From positions 7,240,776-7,304,775 of the forward strand of contig SSBO01000003.1 in the NCBI GenBank assembly GCA_005281725.1: a stretch of 64,000 nt of DNA, given 5' to 3'. Source of the DNA: Wuchereria bancrofti. Lineage: Eukaryota; Nematoda; Chromadorea; Rhabditida; Onchocercidae. The position numbers were made by a program, and so were the translations under genes. This document shows, piece after piece, positions 38,901-50,235 of this stretch (positions are counted from its first letter, which is position 1; each line of letters opens with the position of its first letter). Below the pieces are notes generated by a model. It was given only the letters and a program-made list of their open reading frames with translations. It was not told the DNA's origin and did no database searches.

Positions 38901-41754
38901 CATGCATTATTATATAGCAATTTAATTCGTTTCAGTATCTTTACTAACGTCTAACACATGCAAAAAAAGGTAGGTGTATGGTTTTGCATTCATGAATGAA
39001 CACTCGGATTTTCATCAAAAATGAATTTTTAAATGAAAATATTGCAGTTGGAATGTGAATTATTAGACAGAATTCGCAAGAAAAAAAGTAGCCTTTCAAC
39101 TTTTCTGTAAGATTATGATATAAAGGTGTATTAAAGTTATTAAAGTCGGCCGATCAGAATTGTGAGGACAATCAGATATGGTTGATGTCCAATCTATATT
39201 ACATTTGAAATCTGAATAATCTTATTCATTAAAACTAAAAACAAAAGCAAATTTTAGATAGTGGAAGTTCTGTTCATGGTCTGTCCTGCAATTTTACCTG
39301 CTGCATATCAATTCCATCTTTCTGTTATTAATTCTCCATTAGCCACTGATCGACTCTTTCCTAGCCTTGTTAAATTTTATGCAGGTATTATAGAAGTTTC
39401 GATTCATTTTACTTGGTTTTTGGTTTCTTTTATTTTTTTTAAAAATGATCTCAGATGTGGAGTCAACAGGAGCAAGCACAGAATTTTATGATAAATTTAA
39501 TATTAGACGATCAATTCAAGTAATATTTCGCTCCCTTTGGGAAAGTACAATCTACAGAAGTAATATTACTTCTTACGCAAGGTAAGTATATTTTTTTATC
39601 CACTAAGAATTTGCCGCTGGAAGGATAGATTTTCTTGAAGACTTCAATTTGACAAAATTAAAAGCTTCAGTCATATTCTAGTCCAGCATTGGAATTTTGT
39701 GGAAGTCAGAACACAATGCTTTGTTATAATTCTCATATTTAATAGTTTTAAGTACTTGAATTGGTCTTCCACATATATTTCCCTTGTTTTACTTTGGAAT
39801 AAATAATTATCTTTTAATTGTGAACATCTCATCAGTATGTAGAATATTTTTGTCGTGTTTCAGAGAATGCTCACCAGATTTCATTCGTTTTGTCAATATG
39901 GTTATTAATGATGCAACATATCTGTTGGATGAATCATTGCTTGCATTGAAAAAAATACACGACATTGAATCACTGAAGGAAAGCAATGAATGGTCTAATT
40001 TGGGAGATGAAGAACGTCAAATGAAAGAAGATGCATTATTGGAAGCAAAGCGAAGTGTACGGAACTGGTTAATACTTGGACGTGATACACTGGATCTTTT
40101 CACATATTTAACTGCTGATGCACCTGAACCGTTTTATGAGCCGGTTTGGTTTAAATTATTATTATTATTTGATAGAAAGCACAAATGTGATTATTTAAAC
40201 TTTATTAGTGATTCAATTGCTCGATCGTTCTACATTAATTATCATGTGATAGGGCTTGTGGCATGTTACATTCATCTAAGTCATACAATTTGAAAATCCT
40301 GCTGATTTATTGAAATTAATGAAGCTTCAGCTGCTGGGCGAACGATTAGCTTCAATGTTGGATTACAATGTTTCACAATTATGTGGCCCAAAATGTACAG
40401 AACTAAAAGTTCGTGACGCAGTACGTCGGTTTATGTGGGAGCCACGAGCTTTACTACAACAAATAGTAAACGTGTATTTGAATTTGTCCTCAGAAAAATT
40501 TGCAGAATGCATTGCTAATGATGAGGTGATTATTGGATTTGGTTGAAACCATCACGTTTTTAATTAACTATTTCAACTGTCTTTTGTTTCTGTTTTCCGG
40601 AAACAAGTAAGACTGTTAGGAACGAAAGGGTTGCTCGATTAAGGAATAATATATAGCACAGCTACTGTTTATTTTTGCTATTGATGTTTTAGTTCCATTC
40701 GAAACAGACTGTACATCTGAAAAAGGATCATGACTCGGCTACCTATTCATTTTCATTTATCTGAGTGAAATGCACACTTTGCTCATAGAGATATTCATAT
40801 TCATTAAACAAACACTTATAGCGTTCGTATTCGCCAGACGTATTTTCAATGGTGCTTTCGCGGTTAACTGCTAATAACATTGTACCTATAAATGAGATAG
40901 AACTCCTGAAAAATCTTGCCGATATGACGCAGCGAATCTGGAAACAGAAAGCTCAAAATGAAGAAGATTTCGGAGATGATGTTCCAGATGATTTTAGAGG
41001 TAATTTTACCTTACAAACTATTTATAAATTGGTTATTTTCTTTTACACTGCCATCCATTACGTGTCATGATGAAGTAGTTATGATAATGATGAAATCCAA
41101 CGTTTGCATTTTAGATTACAGCTTCTAATATGCATCTTTTTCCTTACATAGATGCGGTTTTGTTATTTCCCACTATAATTTTGTGACATTCTAGAATTAA
41201 TTTTCAAGTTTGATGTGAAAATTCTAAGTTCGAAGTTGTATTTGTAATTACGCCTTAATCTAATTGCAGATCCTGTAATGAATACACTAATGACTGATCC
41301 TGTAATTCTGCCATCGGGACATAAAATGGATCGGAAACATATTATGCGTCATTTGCTCAGTTCTCAAACAGATCCATTTACTCGGCAACCATTGAGCGAA
41401 ACTCAGCTCGTATCTGGTAATTTTATTCATCTTATTTTTTGCTGTTTGAGTTTTATCTTTAAAAATGTACATGATTATTCAGATTGGAGGGGGCAAACCT
41501 TTAATAACTGAACTATATCGTTTGTACTAAAACAGAATCACCTTATCAGATTTCGATTTACAGCCCTTAATTATTCTATGTTCCTGTATAATCCATTACG
41601 AATCTTATTAATGTAAGGTTAGAGCTGTGGTGAAGTACATATTCTACATTTATTGTTAATTTTGAAAATATGAATTTTCACAATTCCAGATGATGCTTTA
41701 AAAACAAAAATTCGAGCATGGATAAAGGAAAAGTTGGCGTCAAAATCAAAATGA
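32904..41754 (+). CDS. ufd-2: UFD2/UBE4-type ubiquitin conjugation factor E4 (23 exons, 1014 aa)
   Basis: U-box ubiquitin ligase that elongates ubiquitin chains with p97/CDC48. Exons: 32904-33017, 34270-34396, 34717-34780, 34899-35040, 35230-35324, 35449-35578, 35958-36113, 36325-36447, 36512-36613, 36911-37024, 37282-37371, 37452-37557, 37721-37953, 38277-38398, 38549-38650, 38777-38882, 39258-39384, 39455-39581, 39864-40143, 40331-40525, 40822-40999, 41270-41416, 41690-41754. All phases match. Family signatures: [18 protein letters not shown] (human FPTQCFFLTLHALHL), [53 protein letters not shown], and the C-terminal U-box (from residue ~945) with [17 protein letters not shown] and DPFTRQPL. 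Length is close to yeast and worm UFD2. The region 33018-34269 is its first intron. Exon 3, with few conserved residues, is the least certain. Confidence 0.93.
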
Positions 41755-42474
41755 AAAGATTTAAACTTAAAATTTCGATAACGTATTGACAACAATGTAT
41801 AACTGAGAAGTGCTTTCAATTTTTAATCCTGTCAGTGCTTTGAAATTTCAAAACTTTCTTTTTAAATCTGTTAATACATTTTTCTGAGTGCACTGTATAT
41901 TTGATTTGGCAGCGAAGACTCTATTTTTGATCTTCCCTGTCAGATTTATTTATAAATACAGTTCTTTATTAGGGTCACAATTAAAATTACTAGAAACCAA
42001 TATGGAAAAATGGAACTGATAAAGGACGGTCAGAGATCGTGATATAGTTTGTAAAAACGTCTTCTTGTCGTCTGTCTTTTAAATTGTTTCTTCATTGGTT
42101 TTGTAGTATTCCATTTAAAGCCGTTTCTTTCACTTTTATTTTCGTTTAAAATAATTTAAATTACAAAATATATTTTTTTTCCGAAAAAGCGAACTACCAA
42201 AACCAAGCTTTTCAAAAAATCGCATTTTTCGAGGTCATTCGATCATTTTTCAATGAACTTCCGTATTATAATCATTTTTGCTGGGCTTTATTCGGATAGT
42301 AAAAAAGATGGAAGAATGAGATAGTGTTTCGAGTATTGATGCAAATCTTTCAAAAAAAATTTTTTTTTTTTTTTTTGCAAATAAATGCACATGATTTATA
42401 CATTTCCCAATTATTAGGATAAATTTTGTCGTACAAATTCTATAATGATTTTATAATGAAAAACGAATGTTCAA
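41755..42474. other. Downstream flank of UFD2, no gene seen
   Basis: AT-rich sequence including an A/T homopolymer run at about 42353-42376. It presumably holds the UFD2 3' UTR. Confidence 0.5.
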
Positions 42475-42921
42475 ATGCAACCTTATTTACTTTACAAATT
42501 CACACATCCGTTCTTAACGATAAATCAACTGCCTCATTTCGAAATTTCTCTTATTAATAGGCGAAGGATTGGTCTTATTTTATTGGTGTTACTAGGCTAT
42601 CTATACTTCTTCAGGGTAATCTACCTGTACTTTTGTTTTGAAATGGTGTTCCCATCACCGTATTATGAATTTCCATGTTCTTTTCATCTTTGTAAAGTAC
42701 ATTTCCCTAGAGATCTTAGTACTTTGGATTCAAAATGTACATTAAATGAAGATTTTGATGAACTATATTCAAAAATTATGTTGCAAGTAACAACGCTGTT
42801 ACGGATAATTTCACAGGTTATTGAAAGAAATAGACAGGTCATGCTCAAGACAAAACATAATGATCTAATGATTTTCGAAATGAATGGACTTCTATTCAAA
42901 ATGGATCAAGCAACAGTGTGA
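42475..42921 (+). CDS. Hypothetical ORF, 148 aa, one possible membrane segment
   Basis: One of the longest intact frames in AT-rich DNA here, so chance is a weaker explanation than for most. It has a hydrophobic stretch (IGLILLVLLGYLYFF, about residue 35), then a Cys-containing segment (YYEFPCSFHLCKVHF) and a helical, charged C-terminus (ISQVIERNRQVMLKTKHND). A shorter start at the ATG at 42643 would drop the hydrophobic part. No clear acceptor precedes the first ATG. No family recognised; a decayed gene or a coincidence remains possible. Confidence 0.4.
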   Translation: MQPYLLYKFTHPFLTINQLPHFEISLINRRRIGLILLVLLGYLYFFRVIYLYFCFEMVFPSPYYEFPCSFHLCKVHFPRDLSTLDSKCTLNEDFDELYSKIMLQVTTLLRIISQVIERNRQVMLKTKHNDLMIFEMNGLLFKMDQATV

Positions 42922-43833
42922 TGTCATAGGTGATATTTTATAGTTTCAATCTCTTCTGCAGTTTTCTTGAGTTTACACCGCAGTTTTTTTGTTGAAGTAG
43001 TACTTTTACATGTTTTGTGGTAATTCTTTCTGTTCATATCTTATTCATAGGAATTTGATCTAGTGCGCATGTATATCTCATATGAATTGGTCATCGGGTC
43101 TTTTTTTATGAAGAACCTTCCCGGTCACTTTAAAATGTAGAGAATTTTCTATAATATGAAATATCTTCGTAGATTGTTCAAAGGTAGTGCTGCATGGACG
43201 TCTGTACAGCCTTTCTTTTTTTTGATATTCGTTGTCAATATTTATATGATGTTGGGGACTTAACTTAAAAGAAAAAGAAAATATTTTAGACGTCATTCAG
43301 AATCCTTTTCCCTAATGAATTCTAGTTGAAATCATAAAAGATCGTTATGAGCATTTTGGGAAGTACTTATTTTGTCTATATTTTATCTATGGTGCAGTTG
43401 AGTCGATGCAACCTACCATTTCATATTTCAAAATCCTACAATTTTAAAAAGGAAAAACAAAACATTTAAGAATCATAAAACTTTTGGAAATCGATAGTAG
43501 TTACTACAGTAGTTGCTTTTTCAAAATGAATAAAATTGGTTGAAACAATCAATCTTTCTTTGAGTTCCATGGAAATAAATGTTGATGAAAAGGATTTTAT
43601 TGAAAAAAAAAGAAAAAAAACAACTGAAAAAAGAAATCTTACTTTAAGTAAGAATTTGTATGAACGTTTCAACACCGAAAAAAAGAAAAACTAATATCGA
43701 GTTTCATGCTATTCATATAGAGTTGACAATCCTATATATAGCTGAAATTACTTGATCATCCAATATGTTCCGTAATCTCATCGACATAGGCATACTGACA
43801 TAGCTGTCACATCTAATTTTATTCTTTCCTTGG

Positions 43834-44187
43834 TTAGATTAGAATATTAGAGGCAAAACAAAGTATGTTTATAGTTGAAACGATTTCTTTCATATATTTC
43901 CTCCTTCTGCTAAATTTCACACCCTCGGACCATACTTTTTCACAGCGATCCCGTTCATTCCTGCTCGTTGTGACACACTGTGACACATGAACTGGCTCCA
44001 TTTCCGGCATAATTATCTCCAGTAGCTGACAAATTTCTCGGGACTTCCAGGCGTTCAGGTAGCGTTTGGGAATTGTAATCCTGTAACACTCAATGCTTTC
44101 ATCACAATTGTCGTTTGATATGATGCAAACGATCTGGTCATCTTGCTTCCTAACTTGATCCGGGAGGAAAATGGAAGAAGCGGTCAC
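43834..44187 (-). CDS. Hypothetical ORF, ~117 aa, charged, Cys-containing
   Basis: An intact minus-strand frame of balanced composition (DESIECYRITIPKRYLNAWK, SEGVKFSRRRKYMKEI). The frame continues upstream of the GTG at 44187 into SILHLYIS, which might be part of a signal peptide, but no ATG is present there, so the start would need an upstream exon. The first internal ATG is at MPEMEP. I do not recognise it. Confidence 0.35.
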   Translation of the reverse strand: MTASSIFLPDQVRKQDDQIVCIISNDNCDESIECYRITIPKRYLNAWKSREICQLLEIIMPEMEPVHVSQCVTTSRNERDRCEKVWSEGVKFSRRRKYMKEIVSTINILCFASNILI

Positions 44188-44229
44188 AGATATATATAAA
44201 TGCAGGATGCTCTCTCTTCTTGCTCTTTA

Positions 44230-46280
44230 ACTTGACCCTGACATTCGTAGCATGACCTTTTACTGCTAAAGTGAATGTGAAGGACTTCATAAATGTTTCT
44301 CAGTTCGAATCGATTGGTGATGTCATCGTTGCTCACTTGTGTTCTGCTTACACTGCTTTTTTCAATTCAGTTCAGTTCAGTTCATTTAAACTCTGCTAAT
44401 GATTTCACTGTCTTTCACGCACGTCAAATCAAACGTCACGAAATGCTATTTCCTAAATGATTAGAAAACTAACAGCAGTGTTTACTTGCTCCATAATTTG
44501 CCCTATTTATTGTAAACAACATTAAAGGACAGAAACATCCCAAATAACATCTCTTTGCTTTCTTTCTTCAGTGTGAAAATGTTTTCTCCAACATTCGTGC
44601 GTTCATATTCCCTCGGAATTCCCCAGTACAATTTTCCTTCCTTCACGGTTTCGGTAAATTAACCGTTATAACTGCTTAATCACAAAGCTTATTTTCTCAT
44701 TGTGAGAAACTAATAGTTAAAAATTTCCATTAACACTTAAGCAATTCTTTCTTTTTTTTTTGCTCCGAAATATTTTGGTATTTTCATATAAAAATTAATT
44801 TATAATTTGAATTTGAAGGAACCATCGAGATATGCATGATTTCACAATTTAATTTATTGCATGCTGCAATTCCAGTTTTACATTTACCATACATGCTGCA
44901 AATTATTATTAATTCTGAATCAGATAAAAATATGAATCAGATAAATGTGATTCTTATTTTCTTTTTTAAAACTTATTTTTTTAAAACATTTTTTTACGGT
45001 TAAAGTTTTGTTTATCTCATCTACAAGAAATGTTTTAAAAAAATATAGGAATGTTGACATGAATATATGAACAAGTTCTGTTTATGCATCGCTGAAAGTT
45101 AAAACGCTTCATTATAAAAAAAAAATACTAAATCCAATGTAGTATTGATCTGCTGGAACATCTTATCACTTTTCACTGCATTCGAAAGCAAACAGAATTT
45201 TTAAAAATGATAGGTAGAGGTAGGAGAAACTTTCAAATATGCCAATCTTATTCTCACTTATTACACACACAAATGATATTAATAATGCAGTTTCATAAAA
45301 TTTATAGTTTTCACAAAATCATCTCAAAGGCACTAAACGCGTTAAAAAAATGATTCAATTTCAATACATACTAAAGTCACACTGTATTTGCTTATATTTT
45401 CATGCATTTTCCATTTGTATTGATAATATGAAAAGAAGAAAACAAATTTTATCAACTTCAAAAGATATGTTACTTTAATTCTTGAAATTCAATTTTGCTT
45501 TATGCGAAAAAAATTAAATTTTTACTGTGTAATACTTTATTTCATGAAATTCTTCAATTATAATAATGCTATTTTTCATAAATAATGTTGTACCACTATG
45601 CATGTCATTCAGTTATCTCTCTTCATTTTTACCTCAAATGATACAAATGGACATTGTCTTTAATCTGTTGTTTCCATTAATTTATTTACAAATTTTAAAA
45701 TTATCTTCAAAATTTCCCACAAAACCAAAAGATTTTTTTCTACTATCATAAAGTGAAAGAAGGCAGACAAATATTGTTGAAAATAGTAGATATTCGAGTT
45801 GTTCATGTCCCTTCTATCTCTTACATTTTCTCTTCATCCTTCTCTTCATTATTTTTAAGTTTTCTGTCATTATGTTAAAAATTCAATCTTAGATAAGAAG
45901 CAAAAATAACAGCTGTTCTTTCTCTGCTTTTTTCCCCTTCTTTTTATAGCAAATATGCAAAAAGCAATTCTTCTTATGATCACAACAAAATATTCGTATC
46001 ATACACAGTAAATTGTTTCATTTCATGAATTCATGAATTGAATTCTTTTTCTCTTTCATTCTTTCCATTTATATTGATTTACGATGAAATATTTCCTCCC
46101 TTCACATTTCCCTATATTATTTCTAGCGATTTTATGATATAATATTTATCGTTAGTTGTTATATCAAATGATTGTATTATGAGGTTTACTTAATCATCAA
46201 ATAATCTAATCAAGTCGATCAACTGAAATAATCAATTTATTACTCTTATTCATATATTGATAGAAATTTGTTTGCATACA
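44230..46280. other. Intergenic, no gene seen
   Basis: AT-rich sequence upstream of the PDHA pair. Only short, low-complexity open frames. Confidence 0.5.
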
Positions 46281-46287
46281 TTTTGAA

Positions 46288-46297
46288 TTTATTGCAG
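46288..46297 (+). promoter_or_regulatory. Probable spliced-leader acceptor of PDHA copy A
   Basis: TTTATTGCAG ends 36 nt before the ATG at 46334, with no ATG between them. Confidence 0.5.
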
Positions 46298-46333
46298 AGA
46301 TAGTATAAGGAAAGTCAATTTGGTTTGGTAATT

Positions 46334-49181
46334 ATGATTAGCGTTCTTTCCAGGATAAGCAAAACATCAAAGGTAAGAAATGATAAACTTCTTTTTCTTT
46401 TCTTTTCACTCCTGTGTAAATTGAAAAAAAATGAGGAAAGAAAATTCCAACTTCAATGATTTCAAATTATTTCTTTTGATATCAGTAATTCGTAAATGAT
46501 CCCTTAAAGAAGATATCATCATTCATTATTCAGCTACCCATACAACAACAATCGCTGGTAGCACTTTCGATTCGTTTGTCTAGCAATGAAGCATCTTTTC
46601 AAACGAAACCATATAAGCTACATCGATTAGAATCTGGACCATCAACGAATATTTCTGTCACAAGAAATGATGCTTTGGATTATTATCGTAAAATGGTGGT
46701 TCGTTTTTGCTAATTTTACATCATATTTTGCTTCCAGGTTTTTTTTTTTAGAATACATAGGTGGTATTCAATTATATATGATAATTTTATAAAAATTAAC
46801 TAGTTTTTCTGGGAGCAATATATTGTAGATAATCCGACGGATGGAAACAGCAGCAGGAAATCTCTATAAGGAAAGACTTGTCCGTGGTTTCTGTCATTTA
46901 TATGCAGGACAGGTGATAAATTTTATGTGATTTATAATCGAACAAGCTTAGCATTCCTTAATCTTTTCATACAGCTATCAAAATATACATCCAAACTAAT
47001 CGACATGTAATTAACTTTTAAATACTTCTTAAGAAAACCATCAAAATATCTTCTAGATTTTTTTACATTTCGAGTCTTCATTTCCCCGAGTGTTCACATT
47101 TGTTAAAGAGTTGCTAAATCAAATATTTCATGATTAGGAAGCGATCGCAGTCGGACTTTGTGCATCGAAGGATAACGAAGATGCTATAATTACTTCATAT
47201 CGTTGTCATGCGTGGACCTATTTAACTGGATCGGGAATCTCGCAGATTTTGTCGGAATTAACAGGTTAATAATAAGAGAAATATACTTGTACAGCTTTTG
47301 AGCTGAGTTTGGTGGATCTCAAAAGAACTTATCTATTAAGTGGACATTGTACTACACAAATTAAAATTGCAACAAAATTAAAACTTCCAAAAATATTTGC
47401 CATTCCTCAGGTCGACGTACTGGTAACGTGTATGGAAAAGGTGGCTCTATGCATATGTATAACAAAAATTTCTTCGGCGGTAATGGCATTGTTGGTGCAC
47501 AACAAGCACTTGGCGCTGGTCTAGCATTTGCGCATAAATATAATAAGAAAAAGAATGTTTCATATACTCTGTTTGGTGATGGTGCAGCAAACCAAGGACA
47601 ACTTTATGAAGGTTCACTTTCTTCATTCATAATTTTTAATAATTAACTAACCTTATGGTAAAAGCTTACTGATGAAAAAATTGAGTAATTTAAATTTATC
47701 GGATTCATATCATAGTGCAGTATTGTCAAGTAAATGATAAAATTTTGCATTCATAAAATGGAGTGGGAGATTCTTTGTTTTTTTAATGCAAACATGAGTG
47801 TTAAGCATTCTTAAAAGGTAAAGGTAATTTGATATGCTAAATACAAGTGAACTTATTCAACTCATTTAAACAAAAATGAGGAAACTATTCGTTTCTACAT
47901 CTCAAACTAAGTGTTTTTTTTAGTCATTAATATGTGTGCACTATGGGATCTGCCATGCATATTCATTTGCGAAAACAACGGATATGGTATGGGTACACCA
48001 GCTGATCGTGCATCTGCCGTAACAGATTACTACACACGTGGCGATTATATACCAGGTGTTTGGGTAGGTTTAATAATTGATAATCGTTATGGGAAGTTAA
48101 TTTTCAGTTTTAGCAATTCATTATTAAATAAGCAACTAGGTTTTGAAATAATTGTAGGCTGATGGTATGGATGTTCTTGCCGTTCGCGAAACAATTCGAT
48201 GGTCAAGAGAATACTGCAATGCTGGGAAGGGACCTCTTATGCTAGAATTTGCTACCTATCGATATTCTGGCCATTCGATGTCCGATCCGGGAACAAGGTT
48301 AGCATAGTGTATTTTCTTCAGAAATTTCAGACATTCTAGAAAAGAATGAATGGTTGATTTCTTTTCATGTTTCTAACACATGACATCTGTTTTTCAGTTA
48401 TCGAACTCGAGACGAGGTACAGCAAATGCGCAAAACTTCTGATCCAATCACAGGTTTCAGAGATAAGATCATTGCTGCCGGATTAGCTTCCGAGGAAGAA
48501 TTAAAAGGAATTGATAAAGAAGCCAAAAAAGAGGTTATCCCTAGCTTTCCATATTTGAAAAACACAAACTGCTTAAAAAAAAAAAAAAACTAAAGTGTAA
48601 TAAAATACAAAATATAATTTTTGATAAAAAAGAAAATTATTTTCTTTTTTAAAAAAGAAAAAGTCATTCGAAAATTTACTTCATCAGCAATACTAGAAAA
48701 TATCCTATTCTATAGTTCTCTCCATGTTACTGTATGTTGTTTTTTTTTTTCCAAAAAAAGGCTGTATGCCAGCTATCAAAACATTGTACTTGATCTATTT
48801 TTATGATTGGATTGCTGACAGTTAAGGCTTATTACATATGTTTGTTACTGCTAGAATGAACGAAAATTGTTTTTTCTTAGTTCATAAACTAAAACTAAAA
48901 AGAATATCTAAATTGATAGGTAATTGTAATAATAAATTACTGTAAATGCAGTCGTTAGTTCATTTTGTTAAATTTGAAGGTTTGTATCATTGTTATTTTA
49001 GGTTGATGCAGCCGTAAATATAGCTCGAACCGAACCTCCACTTCCACCCGAATCACTTTACTGTGATATCTATCACAACACACCTCCTCAATATGTACGT
49101 GGTGTCACCCTAGATGAAAGTGTCGTACAAAAACATTGCCGAACTGAAGATTTAATGAAATCATTAGGACTGAACGCTTAA
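46334..49181 (+). CDS. pdha-1: Pyruvate dehydrogenase E1 component subunit alpha, copy A (9 exons, 403 aa)
   Basis: Mitochondrial E1-alpha; with E1-beta it decarboxylates pyruvate using thiamine diphosphate. Exons: 46334-46372, 46534-46698, 46829-46912, 47138-47264, 47411-47611, 47924-48063, 48158-48297, 48398-48533, 49002-49181. The N-terminus ([13 protein letters not shown]) is a typical mitochondrial presequence. Seen: [32 protein letters not shown]; the ThDP motif GDGAANQGQ (194-202) to [10 protein letters not shown] (221-229); and the phosphorylation loop [14 protein letters not shown] with Ser292 and Ser299 (human sites 1 and 2). At the human site-3 serine the residue is Pro231. Length is near human PDHA1 (390 aa). 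Followed 1.05 kb downstream by copy B. Confidence 0.95.
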
Positions 49182-50235
49182 TTAGAACTATTTTCCCCTT
49201 TATACTTTGTAAAGATTTTTAAGATGTCGGTTTCCAAATTGGTCTCTTAAAATTCGTCTAATCACAACCATGATATCTCCCATTATCATTAAGCAGTCAT
49301 TTCCACTTCCTTATCAGTTCTTAATTCTGAAATATTCTTGAATATCTCCAAAAAACATTTTTTACCACGTACTTCTTGATAGTCTATGCTACGTTTTATT
49401 AGCGAAAGTTATTAGTATTACTATAAGTAATTAACATTACTGCTACTATGAGCGAGGTATATTCTTTTGAGCAAGTTATACTTTTACAAATTGTTAATGT
49501 AGAGGTATTTGAAGTTGTAAATATTTCACTTGAACATATTCATAAATGAATTATTCCAGTCATGTGGATTCCACACAATGCATCACAAATAGCACATTTA
49601 AATGGCTTGAAAAAAAAAACGTAAAGTAACTATTCCAACTCGATACCTATATCTCAAATGTAAATTTAAAATTCTACTTTTGCATCAAAAAATTCACAAC
49701 ACTTATCATGAACAAATAATGCATTTTAACAATTTGTTCAGTGTAAATCTAAACTAATAATAGCAAAGTGTCTACCTTAATTCGTTGCGTTTAAAATTTA
49801 AAAATAAATGTGAAACTTAAGCTATTCATGATATTTATTAAATTCAAACAAGATAACTAACCTACAAATGAATCAATTTTTCTCGAATTCATGCAATCAT
49901 TTCATGACTATCATGATTGATCAGGAAATGATCAACCTTATTGATTACTTGCAATACTGCTGAACTTATTGACAGCTAGGAAATACATTATAACGTTAAA
50001 CTTTTTGAAACACACCAATGACCGCAGTTTTATTGCTTCTGATTGTTCTAATTAAAATCTGCATATCCATTGTATATACATACTGTCATCATATCAAATT
50101 AATTATGTAAACTTTTTTTATTTTAATTTCAATAATATTTATTGATGTAAAAGTAATTTCTCATTGTTCAATTTTGTGATAGTGAAGAGCAGTTGTTATA
50201 TTCTTTGAATATATTGTAAATCTAATCGAGGAAAT
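49182..50235. other. Spacer between the two PDHA copies
   Basis: No gene. It contains the copy A 3' UTR and the copy B promoter. At ~1 kb it is longer than a typical nematode operon spacer, so independent promoters are more likely than an operon. Confidence 0.5.

Noticed and set aside
43078..43675. Minus-strand frames of 69-72 codons
   Set aside because: Short, Phe/Ser/Lys-rich frames typical of translated AT-rich DNA; no acceptor or family match.
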